8,317 bases of DNA from JBAXBF01 sp034429745. GTDB lineage: Bacteria > Chloroflexota > Anaerolineae > Anaerolineales > DRKV01. The notes under the pieces were generated by a model. It made no database searches. It was not told the DNA's origin and worked only from the letters and a program-made list of their open reading frames with translations. A program made the translations under genes and the position numbers. Shown one piece after another: positions 1-6,817 of the stretch (positions are counted from its first letter, which is position 1; every line of letters begins with the position of its first letter). The stretch is taken from NCBI GenBank assembly GCA_034429745.1, contig DAOUFY010000032.1, forward strand, positions 1-8,317. Reading direction: 5' to 3'.

Positions 1-27
1 TCCGTAGATAAAATCTATCTCGTTTAG
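1..27 (+). CDS. Possible 3' tail of an upstream gene (partial)
   Basis: The frame starting at base 1 reads eight codons (SVDKIYLV) and stops at TAG 25-27. This would be a normal distance from the next gene at 73, and all other genes in the window run the same way, so it may be the end of another gene of the locus. Eight residues cannot identify a family. The other two + frames stop at 5-7 and 9-11, so this is the only frame that can enter from the left, unless there is a frameshift. Low confidence. Confidence 0.3.
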   Translation, partial: SVDKIYLV

Positions 28-37
28 AGGAACAACA

Positions 38-76
38 ATGTATTTATTAAATAACTATAGGGAATACCTCGAATGA
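38..76 (+). other. 12-codon open frame overlapping the next start by ATGA
   Basis: An ATG at 38 is preceded by AGAGG (26-30) at 7-base spacing and opens a 12-codon frame. Its TGA (74-76) overlaps the ATG of the glycosyltransferase at 73 in an ATGA junction. That geometry is what translational coupling looks like. The same frame is open from base 8, so it could also be the frameshifted end of the upstream gene. It may equally be chance in AT-rich DNA. No function is claimed. Confidence 0.15.
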
Positions 77-1212
77 AAGATAACAAATTTGCGCTTATCT
101 CCCATGTTTTACCTCCTTCCTGGTCAGGGCAAGCAGTTATCTTAGGAAGGCTATTGAAAGCATTTAATAAAAGGAATTATCACTTACTCTTATCAACACC
201 TAACTCTATTCAAACAGTTGCAGATAATTTGCAAAAATACTATATACCTAACCTGCCTCTTAGAAGATACAGCGCAATATTTCACATAGAAGTACTCCTC
301 AGATCTTTAATAATTTTTCACATTTTAAAAAATAAAGGCTGCAAGTGCATCATTGCAGCATCAGGCAGCCTGTATGATATCCCATCAGCTTATTATGCTA
401 GTAAATTATTAAATATTGGTTATTTTCCATACTTATTTGACGATTTTGTTTATCAATGGATGCTTCCTAAACAAAGAGCTATTGCTTTGAAATATGAGCA
501 GATCATATTTCCTCAGGCTAATGGGGTTTTTGTGCCAAATGAATTCATGAAAGAAGAAATTGAAAAAAGGCTTAAGGTAAAAGCTACAATAATCCGTAAT
601 TTACTAGATGAAGAACCTGCTATTAAAGATTATAACAAGTCAAAGAAGGACGAGAGGATTAATATTGTTTACAGTGGTGCTGTATATCACGTAAATAACA
701 AGTCATTACGAAACTTGATCAACGCATTAGAGCAAATAGGAAACAAAAATATTACTTTGCATTTATACACAGCTCAAGACAGGGAAGTCTTATTGTCCTA
801 TGGTATTGAAAGTCCTTTTGTAGTTTATCATTCGCATGTCAGTTACCAAGAACTTAAAACCATCTTACACAATGCTGATATTCTTTTTTTGCCATTCTCT
901 TTCAGTCCAGAATCGTTTCCTGTAATACGTACTTCTTCTCCAGCAAAATTAGGAGATTATTTAGCAAGTGGTACTCCTATATTAGCTCATGTACCATCGA
1001 ATACTTTTGTTAATTGGTATTTAAACAAACATCACTGTGGAATAGTCGTTGACCAGGAAGATAATCATAAGCTGATCCAGTCAATTAATACTCTTATCTC
1101 TAATGACACTCTCCGAAAAGAACTAACCTATCATGCTTTTCAAAGAGCAATCCATGACTTTTCTCCTCGTAATAATCAAGAAATATTTATCGATTTAATA
1201 AATAATCAATAA
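73..1212 (+). CDS. Glycosyltransferase, GT-B fold, GT4-like
   Basis: A 379-residue protein with the two-domain layout of GT4-type glycosyltransferases, which move a sugar from a nucleotide donor to a lipid-linked acceptor on the cytoplasmic side of the membrane. The N-terminal domain starts with a beta strand and a small-residue loop (FALISHVLPPSWSGQA, residues 6-21), the usual acceptor-side start. The C-terminal donor domain begins near residue 198 (INIVYSGAVYH) and carries the family signature SPAKLGDYLASGTPI (289-303). In the position of the usual EX7E pair I see Thr287 and Asp295, so the classical glutamates are not conserved. There is no signal peptide or membrane span. The start at 73 is supported by AGGG at 59-62 and by the family-like N-terminus. 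It lies 5 bases before the next glycosyltransferase, so the two are probably co-translated. Donor and acceptor cannot be assigned. Confidence 0.85.
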   Translation: MKDNKFALISHVLPPSWSGQAVILGRLLKAFNKRNYHLLLSTPNSIQTVADNLQKYYIPNLPLRRYSAIFHIEVLLRSLIIFHILKNKGCKCIIAASGSLYDIPSAYYASKLLNIGYFPYLFDDFVYQWMLPKQRAIALKYEQIIFPQANGVFVPNEFMKEEIEKRLKVKATIIRNLLDEEPAIKDYNKSKKDERINIVYSGAVYHVNNKSLRNLINALEQIGNKNITLHLYTAQDREVLLSYGIESPFVVYHSHVSYQELKTILHNADILFLPFSFSPESFPVIRTSSPAKLGDYLASGTPILAHVPSNTFVNWYLNKHHCGIVVDQEDNHKLIQSINTLISNDTLRKELTYHAFQRAIHDFSPRNNQEIFIDLINNQ

Positions 1213-1217
1213 AGTAA

Positions 1218-2492
1218 ATGAAAGAAAAGCTTTTAAGTAAACCCAAAATTCTTTTTGTAGCACTCGGATCCAGTATCCATACAGCTCGCTGGATAAAACA
1301 AATTACAGACCAAGGATGGGATATTCATTTATTTATTTGTGATCATTCAATCCATAATATCTTGAAAGAATATGAAAAAGATAAAAAAATAAATATATAT
1401 GGTAAGATATACCATCCTGTTGAATATAAGATTAAAATACCCATTTATGTTGGACGAGACTCTCTGATAATTCGGACTATTAAAAGAGTTCTCCGTTTAG
1501 TAATCAATGTGATAATCAATCCGGTTATTTTATTGCCCTTATTGCACAATATATCGCTATCCCTCAAACAAACACATAAAATGTTAGCATCGGTAATCAG
1601 TGAAATTAAACCAGATATTATCCACAGTTTAGAACTCCAACACAATGCCTATTTAACATTAAAAGCAAAAAAAATAATAAGGGGGCAGTTTCCTACATGG
1701 ATAGTAACAAATTGGGGAGCAGATATTCATTACTTTGGAAGATTTGAAGAACATAGAGACATGATAAAACAAGTATTAGCTTCTTGCGACTATTATAGCA
1801 GTGAATGTCATAGAGATATAACATTAGCAAGTAATCTAGGTTTCAAGGGTATTTTTTTACCTGTTCTACCGAACGCAGGTGGTTTTAACATTGAAGAAAT
1901 AAAGAAATTAAAACAAGATGATAAACCTTCCAGTCGAAAAACCATTGCCGTTAAGGGAGCTGAATCTTGGGTATATAAGGGTTTGCATATCTTAAAAGCC
2001 ATAGAATTATGTAAAGAATTAATACTTGATAATAAGTATAATATAATTGTATATTTACCATCAGACATAGTCATAAATGAAATTGAAAGATTAAGAAATG
2101 AGCACGGTTTACATATTCAAGCCTTGCCCTACGTTTCGCATGAAGAAATGCTAAAATTACATGGGCGATCGCGGATATCTATTGGAAATAATCTAAGTGA
2201 CGGAATTAGTACGTCCTGTCTGGAGGCAATAGTAATGGGATCGTTTCCTATTCAATCCAATACCAGCTGTGCTTATGAGTGGATCACACATGGGGTAAAT
2301 GGTTTTCTTGTTAAACCCGATGATTTACTAGGGCTAGCAAAGTGTATTAAACAGGCATTAACAGATGATACACTAGTTGATAAAGCTGCTGAAATCAATC
2401 AACAAATATTACATCAACGATTAGATGAAAAAATTATTAAAAATCAAGTTGTTGAGATATATAAATTTGTGATGACAGGTTCATCGTGCTAA
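1218..2492 (+). CDS. Glycosyltransferase family 4 protein
   Basis: A 424-residue GT-B glycosyltransferase. The N-terminal domain opens with PKILFVALGSSIHTARW (about residues 9-25), typical of this GT4 branch. It continues through a KPDIIHSLELQ strand and TNWGADIHYFGRF (164-176). The C-terminal domain contains KGAESWVYKGLHIL (246-259), whose Lys246 lies where GT4 enzymes contact the nucleotide-sugar phosphates. It also holds SDGISTSCLEAIVMGSFPIQS, a D-X7-E version (Asp328, Glu336) of the EX7E motif, followed by GVNGFLVKPDD. These features are strong for GT4; the sugar transferred is unknown. The preceding gene ends 5 bases upstream and there is no clear Shine-Dalgarno in AGTAA, so translation probably depends on reinitiation from that gene. 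Parts are very AT-rich: row 1381-1440 has 11 G+C of 60 by hand count. Confidence 0.9.
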   Translation: MKEKLLSKPKILFVALGSSIHTARWIKQITDQGWDIHLFICDHSIHNILKEYEKDKKINIYGKIYHPVEYKIKIPIYVGRDSLIIRTIKRVLRLVINVIINPVILLPLLHNISLSLKQTHKMLASVISEIKPDIIHSLELQHNAYLTLKAKKIIRGQFPTWIVTNWGADIHYFGRFEEHRDMIKQVLASCDYYSSECHRDITLASNLGFKGIFLPVLPNAGGFNIEEIKKLKQDDKPSSRKTIAVKGAESWVYKGLHILKAIELCKELILDNKYNIIVYLPSDIVINEIERLRNEHGLHIQALPYVSHEEMLKLHGRSRISIGNNLSDGISTSCLEAIVMGSFPIQSNTSCAYEWITHGVNGFLVKPDDLLGLAKCIKQALTDDTLVDKAAEINQQILHQRLDEKIIKNQVVEIYKFVMTGSSC

Positions 2493-2730
2493 TGTAATTT
2501 ATTTAACAATATAATTTCAGTTTTGATAGCTTTAGAAAAATAATGAAAGGGTAAAATTTTCACAAGGGTTTCTACTGAAAAAATTACTAATTTTATAACA
2601 AGGATGTTTATCACTTATCGTTTTTTCAAAATAAACCTCATATTGCCACCAAAACAGTATGCAAACAGATCCATCCTCCAGCATGGGATTTAGTACAAGA
2701 GATTCAAGAATAGGATAATTGGTATGTAGA
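2493..2730 (+). other. AT-rich intergenic gap inside the operon
   Basis: This is the only sizeable gap in the window. It holds a perfect TATAAT hexamer at 2510-2515 but no TTGACA-like partner at 16-18 bases upstream, so I do not call a promoter. A weak AT-only inverted repeat (AATTTTCA 2555-2562 against TGAAAAAATT 2576-2585, imperfect) is not followed by a U-tract and does not look like an intrinsic terminator. The second half holds an open frame treated separately as a possible gene remnant. Confidence 0.6.
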
Positions 2731-2734
2731 ATGA
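2591..2734 (+). pseudogene. Possible decayed gene tail before the methyltransferase
   Basis: One frame is open from just after TAA 2588-2590 to TAG 2711-2713 (40 codons). Its residue mix looks protein-like, for example CKQIHPPAWDLVQEIQE near the end. If the TAG is read through, the frame continues six codons to TGA 2732-2734, which overlaps the methyltransferase ATG as ATGA, a typical coupled gene junction. It has no good start, and upstream in-frame stops lie at 2576 and 2588. I recognise no family. It may be the worn end of a lost gene, or chance. Confidence 0.2.
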
Positions 2735-3765
2735 AAAAAATTAAAAAATTTGCCCAGAAGAATGCTATACTTAAAAATTTATATACCCCAGCAGGAAAAC
2801 TATATTATGGTTTAGAGAAAACTATCAAAAGCCTCTTAATCACACCATTTAAACCCCTATTATTGCACTTAATGCGCCTTATGGTGCAGACTGGAGAAGG
2901 AACAGACGATTGCCTAAAGCACGGGTTTTTACCTATGCCAGTGCACTTCTATTCCCCTATCCCTGATATTCAAGATTTGAAAGAACGAAAAATATGGGAT
3001 AGGGTAAGTGAACTAAAAGGCATTAACTTTAGAGTTAAAGAACAATTAGATTACCTAAAGAAATTGGGTGAATCTTATGGACATGAATGTCTCTGGCCGC
3101 AAAACAAAACCCCTCACCCATTTGAATATTATACTCATAACGGTAATTTTAGTTATGGTTGTGCAGCCGCATTGCATACTATCATTCGTATGAATAAACC
3201 TAAACATATCGTCGAGGTAGGTTCAGGCCATTCTTCTTGGGTGATTTCTGCAGCCTTACAAAAAAATAAGCTTGATGACTCTGCTTATGAATGCCAATAC
3301 TTAGTGATTGATCCGTATCCATCCATTGAAGGGTTGCCGGGATTAAGTCAATTAATCAAGTCAAGAGTTGAGCTGGTCAGCGAATCGGTTTTCTCTATAT
3401 TGGAAGAGAACGATATCCTCTTTATCGATTCTGGGCATACTGTGCGCATTGGTGGAGATGTTAATTTTCTTTACCTAGATATTATTCCCTCCTTAAAGCC
3501 GGGCGTATATATCCATGCTCACGATATTAATTTGCCTTATGAATATCCAGAAGTTTATTATACAAACCCCGTCTTTCGTGTATTCTGGACGGAAGCATAT
3601 TTATTACAAGCATTTCTTGCTTTTAATCATGATTTTGAAGTAGTTTTAGCTATGAATTACATCCAAACTAACTACATGGACAAGTTTTGTGAAGCCTTCC
3701 CTCATTTCGATTTAAAAAGTAATTGGGCTAACAGCGGTAGTTTTTGGATAAGAAGAAAACAGTAG
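2731..3765 (+). CDS. Class I SAM-dependent methyltransferase of a polysaccharide locus
   Basis: A 344-residue protein with a Rossmann-type SAM fold in its C-terminal half, numbered from ATG 2731. Motif I is VEVGSGHSS (161-169), the glycine-rich SAM loop with the acidic start. A second strand ends in LVIDPYPS. LFIDSGH (230-236) and IHAHDI (261-266) follow; the Asp/His pairs resemble Methyltransf_24-type proteins and suggest a metal or acid-base site, which is inference. The N-terminal half holds a hydrophobic stretch and YSPIPD, a segment I associate with this family in O-antigen and capsule clusters. The likely role is methylation of a sugar hydroxyl or of a chain end, with acceptor unknown. 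Start choice: ATG 2731 has only a distant AGGA (2712-2715). An in-frame TTG at 2719 would add four residues but sits only 3 bases from that AGGA, so ATG is preferred. The next gene begins 10 bases after the stop. Confidence 0.75.
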   Translation: MKKIKKFAQKNAILKNLYTPAGKLYYGLEKTIKSLLITPFKPLLLHLMRLMVQTGEGTDDCLKHGFLPMPVHFYSPIPDIQDLKERKIWDRVSELKGINFRVKEQLDYLKKLGESYGHECLWPQNKTPHPFEYYTHNGNFSYGCAAALHTIIRMNKPKHIVEVGSGHSSWVISAALQKNKLDDSAYECQYLVIDPYPSIEGLPGLSQLIKSRVELVSESVFSILEENDILFIDSGHTVRIGGDVNFLYLDIIPSLKPGVYIHAHDINLPYEYPEVYYTNPVFRVFWTEAYLLQAFLAFNHDFEVVLAMNYIQTNYMDKFCEAFPHFDLKSNWANSGSFWIRRKQ

Positions 3766-3771
3766 AGGAGG
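3766..3771 (+). promoter_or_regulatory. Consensus Shine-Dalgarno AGGAGG
   Basis: AGGAGG directly follows the TAG of the methyltransferase and lies 4 bases before ATG 3776. It is the strongest ribosome binding site in the window. It fixes the start of the reductase and gives the sugar-nucleotide cassette its own efficient entry point. Confidence 0.8.
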
Positions 3772-3775
3772 AATA

Positions 3776-4657
3776 ATGCGTATATTAATTCTTGGCGGCT
3801 CCGGTATGCTGGGTCATCGGTTGTGGATCAATCTAAGCAAAAAGCACGAAGTTTGGGTTACTGTCCGAGGAGATGGATCAGAGTTTCCAGACATGCCGGT
3901 ATTTCCACGCGAATATATTCGGCCTATGGTGGATGCCCTTAATTTTGATCAAGTCATACGAGCATTTGCCTCCATTCAACCGGATTTGGTTATAAATTGC
4001 ATTGGCTTAATCAAGCAAATGGGACACCTAGCACGCGACCCCTTATTCTCAATTTCTCTCAATGCCATGCTACCCCACCGAATATCTATGGTTTGCCGTA
4101 CTGCTAAAATCCGTATGATTCACATCAGCACAGATTGCGTTTTCAATGGTAAAAAGGGTAATTATCATGAATCTGACCCCTCAGATGCTGAAGACCTTTA
4201 TGGCAGAACAAAATACCTCGGTGAGGTAAGTTACCCCCACTGCATCACATTGCGTACATCTATCATCGGCAGGGAGATAAAGAATCATTTAGGCCTTATT
4301 GAGTGGTTCTTAAGTCAACAAGGGACTATTCGTGGCTACCGTAAGGCCATTTACACTGGTTTTACTACAGATGAACTTTCTCGCATTATTGCAGATTATG
4401 TTATTCCCAATCCCATGCTAAGTGGAGTCTTTCATGTGTCTAGCGAAAAAATAAGCAAATTTGATCTGCTGACATTAACAAAAAAAGCTTTTCGAAAAGA
4501 TATTGATATAATACCTGACGATGAATTTTTTTGTGATCGGAGTCTAGATTCCTCCCGTTTTCGTCAGCTTACTGGTTACCAGCCTCCTTCTTGGGAAGAA
4601 ATGATTGAGGAATTAGCAAAAACATCAACATTATATGAACAAATAAGGAATAAATAA
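3776..4657 (+). CDS. qnlA: UDP-4-keto-6-deoxy-sugar reductase, RmlD-like SDR (WbvR/QnlA type)
   Basis: A 293-residue extended short-chain dehydrogenase/reductase. The NAD(P)-binding loop is GGSGMLG (Gly7, Gly10, Gly13). DLVINCIG forms the middle of the Rossmann fold. The catalytic set is HISTDCVF (Ser118, Thr119) with Tyr142-X3-Lys146 in YGRTK. LRTSIIG and the C-terminal CDRSLDSSRFR followed by TGYQPPSW fit the RmlD-like reductases of N-acetyl-6-deoxy-L-sugar pathways. Predicted step: NAD(P)H reduction of the 4-keto intermediate to UDP-N-acetyl-L-rhamnosamine in the cytoplasm. At 293 residues it ends with the SDR fold; the L-FucNAc reductases FnlB/WbjC/CapF are about 370 residues with a C-terminal cupin domain that is absent here. 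This argues for the L-QuiNAc branch. A dTDP-rhamnose reductase is less likely, since no rmlA, rmlB or rmlC lies nearby. The dehydratase gene follows after 4 bases. Confidence 0.8.
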   Translation: MRILILGGSGMLGHRLWINLSKKHEVWVTVRGDGSEFPDMPVFPREYIRPMVDALNFDQVIRAFASIQPDLVINCIGLIKQMGHLARDPLFSISLNAMLPHRISMVCRTAKIRMIHISTDCVFNGKKGNYHESDPSDAEDLYGRTKYLGEVSYPHCITLRTSIIGREIKNHLGLIEWFLSQQGTIRGYRKAIYTGFTTDELSRIIADYVIPNPMLSGVFHVSSEKISKFDLLTLTKKAFRKDIDIIPDDEFFCDRSLDSSRFRQLTGYQPPSWEEMIEELAKTSTLYEQIRNK

Positions 4658-4661
4658 TTCT

Positions 4662-5720
4662 ATGTTTGATAATAAACGAATACTCATTACTGGCGGTACT
4701 GGTTCTTTAGGCAAAGTTCTCACCAAGCGTTTGCTGAGCGGTGAGTGCGGTAAACCTAAGAAAATTATCATCTTTTCCAGAGATGAAGCAAAACAGCATT
4801 TTATGCGCTTAGAATACTTGCAAAAAAAAGCGACCACAGACGAGGTCATTTACCAGCAAATTAATGACATTTTAGAATTCCGTATCGGTGACGTGAGAGA
4901 TTACTTCAGCATAAGCAGTGTCTTGCAGCAGGTTGATATCGTTTTTAATGCGGCTGCATTAAAACAAGTTCCTACTTGTGAATATGCTCCATATCAAGCA
5001 GTAATGACTAATATCATTGGCCCTGAAAATATTGTTCGAGCTATCGAAAACCAACATCTCCCTATCGAGACAGTAGTTGGCATTTCTACTGACAAAGCTT
5101 GCAAGCCTGTCAATGTCATGGGAATGACGAAATCAATTCAAGAGCGGATATTTATACAAGCCAATATGCGTTGTCCTAACACGCGTTTCATTTGTGTTCG
5201 ATATGGTAATGTGCTTGCTTCACGCGGTTCAGTCATTCCTCTATTTCACGAACAAATCCTGCGGGGGGGACCCTTAACCATTACAACAAGAGAAATGACT
5301 CGTTTCTTACTGAGCCTTGATCAAGCTGTGGACACAATTTTTTCCGCATACAAAGAAGCTCAACGAGGAGAAACCTATATCCCAAGAGTCCCTTCAGCAA
5401 AAGTAACCGATATTGCTGCAGCCCTTATTGATAAGCGCCCCATTGACATCGTATATACCGGCGTTAGACCGGGAGAAAAAATTCACGAAATTCTTGTTTC
5501 AGAGGAGGAATGCCCCCGTACTATCGAGAAAGGCAACTATTATGCTATCCTTCCTTTGTTGCCGGAAATCCGCTCTTCCCAACGAATAACTCCTGCTCTT
5601 CAAAAGGAATACAGCTCTGCTGATAATATTATGAGTCTTGAAGACGTAAGGCTGCTACTCAAGAAACAAAAACTCATGATCGAAGATATTGCTGGAGAGG
5701 ATGGAGAACTATTGAGATGA
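4662..5720 (+). CDS. fnlA: UDP-GlcNAc 4,6-dehydratase/5-epimerase (FnlA/WbjB/CapE type)
   Basis: A 352-residue extended SDR that would start the pathway: conversion of UDP-D-GlcNAc to a 4-keto-6-deoxy-L-sugar nucleotide by dehydration and epimerisation, with tightly bound NADP. Seen in sequence: GGTGSLG (11-17) binding the cofactor, GDVRD, NAAALKQVPTCEY, ISTDKACKPVNVMGMTK (141-157) and GVRPGEKIHEILVSEEE near the C-terminus. The NAAALKQVP and STDKA blocks place it with inverting UDP-GlcNAc dehydratases (FlaA1/PseB relatives). The usual Tyr-X3-Lys is replaced by Met153-X3-Lys157, as I know from the CapE/WbjB branch, so it is not PseB or a nucleotide-sugar C4-epimerase. The length is slightly above the roughly 344 residues of FnlA. 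AAGGAA (4645-4650), inside the end of the reductase gene, is the likely ribosome binding site. The gene overlaps the next by ATGA (5717-5720). Confidence 0.9.
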   Translation: MFDNKRILITGGTGSLGKVLTKRLLSGECGKPKKIIIFSRDEAKQHFMRLEYLQKKATTDEVIYQQINDILEFRIGDVRDYFSISSVLQQVDIVFNAAALKQVPTCEYAPYQAVMTNIIGPENIVRAIENQHLPIETVVGISTDKACKPVNVMGMTKSIQERIFIQANMRCPNTRFICVRYGNVLASRGSVIPLFHEQILRGGPLTITTREMTRFLLSLDQAVDTIFSAYKEAQRGETYIPRVPSAKVTDIAAALIDKRPIDIVYTGVRPGEKIHEILVSEEECPRTIEKGNYYAILPLLPEIRSSQRITPALQKEYSSADNIMSLEDVRLLLKKQKLMIEDIAGEDGELLR

Positions 5721-6805
5721 AAGTAATGATCGTTCTCGGCACCCGTCCAGAAATCATTCGCCTAAGCATTATCATTCCGAAATTAGATAAATATTGCAAA
5801 CTGATCCTCATTCATAGCGGACAGAATTACGATGAAAATTTAAACGACATCTTTTTTGATCAAATGCAGATTCGCAAACCAGATCATTACCTGAATATTC
5901 GGGGTACTTTTGGCAAACAAGTTGGGGAGCTACTTTCTCACATCGAAGTACTCATCACCGATTACAAACCTGATAAATTTCTTATATTAGGTGATACGAA
6001 CAGTGCACTTTCAGCGATTGTAGCAAAAAGGTATGGAATACCCGTTTATCATATGGAGGCCGGAAACCGCTGTTATGACGACCGAGTACCGGAAGAAGTG
6101 AATCGTCGCATTATTGATCATTCTAGTGATATCTTAATGCCCTATACCGAACGGAGTCGAAAGAATCTTATAAAAGAAGGGATCGAAGGAGAGCGAATTT
6201 TTGTTACAGGAAATCCTATTTTTGAAGTTATCAAAAATTATCATAAATACATCCAGCAATCAAATATTCTCAATCAATTACAACTAAAACCTCAACAATA
6301 CTTCCTCGTTACCCTGCATCGTGCCGAGAATGTTGATCTAGATGATCGCCTACGATCCTTCTTGAGCGCGTTCGAAAAACTGCACCAACAATATCAACTT
6401 CCCATTATCATAAGTGTGCATCCCCATACACGATCAAGGATGGAAAAATGCTGCATTACAGAACATCATCCGCAAATACACTTCCTCAAACCTTTTGGGT
6501 TATTTGATTTTATTACTTTGGAACAAAACGCACTGGCTGTCTTATCTGATAGTGGCACCGTTCAAGAAGAATGCTGCATATTCAAAATTCCTACTGTAAC
6601 ATTACGTGATGTAACAGAAAGGCCCGAAACTATAGAATGTGGAAGCAATATTCTTAGTGGTTCCCATCCTGATGACATCCTCAGGTGTGTGGATATAGCT
6701 ATCCAATCCAACCATGAATGGACACCACCATATGAATATACAATGGATGATGTCAGCGATACAGTCCTCAAGATATTATTTGGGCACCTAGAAAAGAAGA
6801 TATAG
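5717..6805 (+). CDS. qnlB: UDP-N-acetyl-L-sugar C2-epimerase (WbjD/WbvD/QnlB type, WecB family)
   Basis: A 362-residue enzyme of the UDP-GlcNAc 2-epimerase family (GT-B-like fold). Conserved blocks: LGTRPEIIRL (7-16), HSGQNYDENL, LGDTNSAL, HMEAGNRCYDDRVPEEVNRR (from His112, with Glu114), HRAENVD (201-207), SVHPHTR (233-239) and SDSGTVQEE (277-285, with Glu284/Glu285). The form HMEAGNRCYDDR, in place of the HVEAGLRT seen in WecB, together with the neighbours, points to the L-sugar subgroup. There the enzyme inverts C2 of the reductase product as the last step. With the cupin-less reductase the predicted product is UDP-N-acetyl-L-quinovosamine; with an FnlB-type enzyme it would be UDP-L-FucNAc. 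The start overlaps the dehydratase stop as ATGA, with GGAG at 5703-5706, so the two are translationally coupled. Canonical WecB (UDP-ManNAc synthesis) is the main alternative and less likely. Confidence 0.85.
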   Translation: MKVMIVLGTRPEIIRLSIIIPKLDKYCKLILIHSGQNYDENLNDIFFDQMQIRKPDHYLNIRGTFGKQVGELLSHIEVLITDYKPDKFLILGDTNSALSAIVAKRYGIPVYHMEAGNRCYDDRVPEEVNRRIIDHSSDILMPYTERSRKNLIKEGIEGERIFVTGNPIFEVIKNYHKYIQQSNILNQLQLKPQQYFLVTLHRAENVDLDDRLRSFLSAFEKLHQQYQLPIIISVHPHTRSRMEKCCITEHHPQIHFLKPFGLFDFITLEQNALAVLSDSGTVQEECCIFKIPTVTLRDVTERPETIECGSNILSGSHPDDILRCVDIAIQSNHEWTPPYEYTMDDVSDTVLKILFGHLEKKI

Positions 6806-6817
6806 GATATCATTCTT

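Noticed and set aside
1445..2074. Minus-strand open frames of 66 and 88 codons opposite the second glycosyltransferase
   Set aside because: They lie fully inside a well-supported gene, show no recognisable motif, and have low-complexity shadow-like composition.
2165..2172. GCGATCGC, the HIP1 palindrome abundant in many cyanobacteria
   Set aside because: I noticed only one copy in 8.3 kb, and it lies within coding sequence. Cyanobacteria rich in HIP1 would show several, so it is not used to assign a taxon.
2510..2515. Perfect TATAAT hexamer just after the second glycosyltransferase
   Set aside because: No matching -35 at the right spacing and no extended -10. Such hexamers are frequent in DNA this AT-rich.
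2555..2585. Inverted repeat AATTTTCA / TGAAAAAATT as a possible terminator
   Set aside because: The stem is short, AT-only and imperfect, with a loop of about 13 bases and no trailing T-run.
3733..3740. AGCGGTAG, one base off the core of the ops antitermination element (GGCGGTAG) of polysaccharide operons
   Set aside because: It lies inside codons near the methyltransferase end, not in a leader, with no JUMPstart context. Probably chance.
4631..4849. Minus-strand 72-codon frame across the reductase/dehydratase junction
   Set aside because: Antisense to the cofactor-binding region of a clear SDR gene; no family features.
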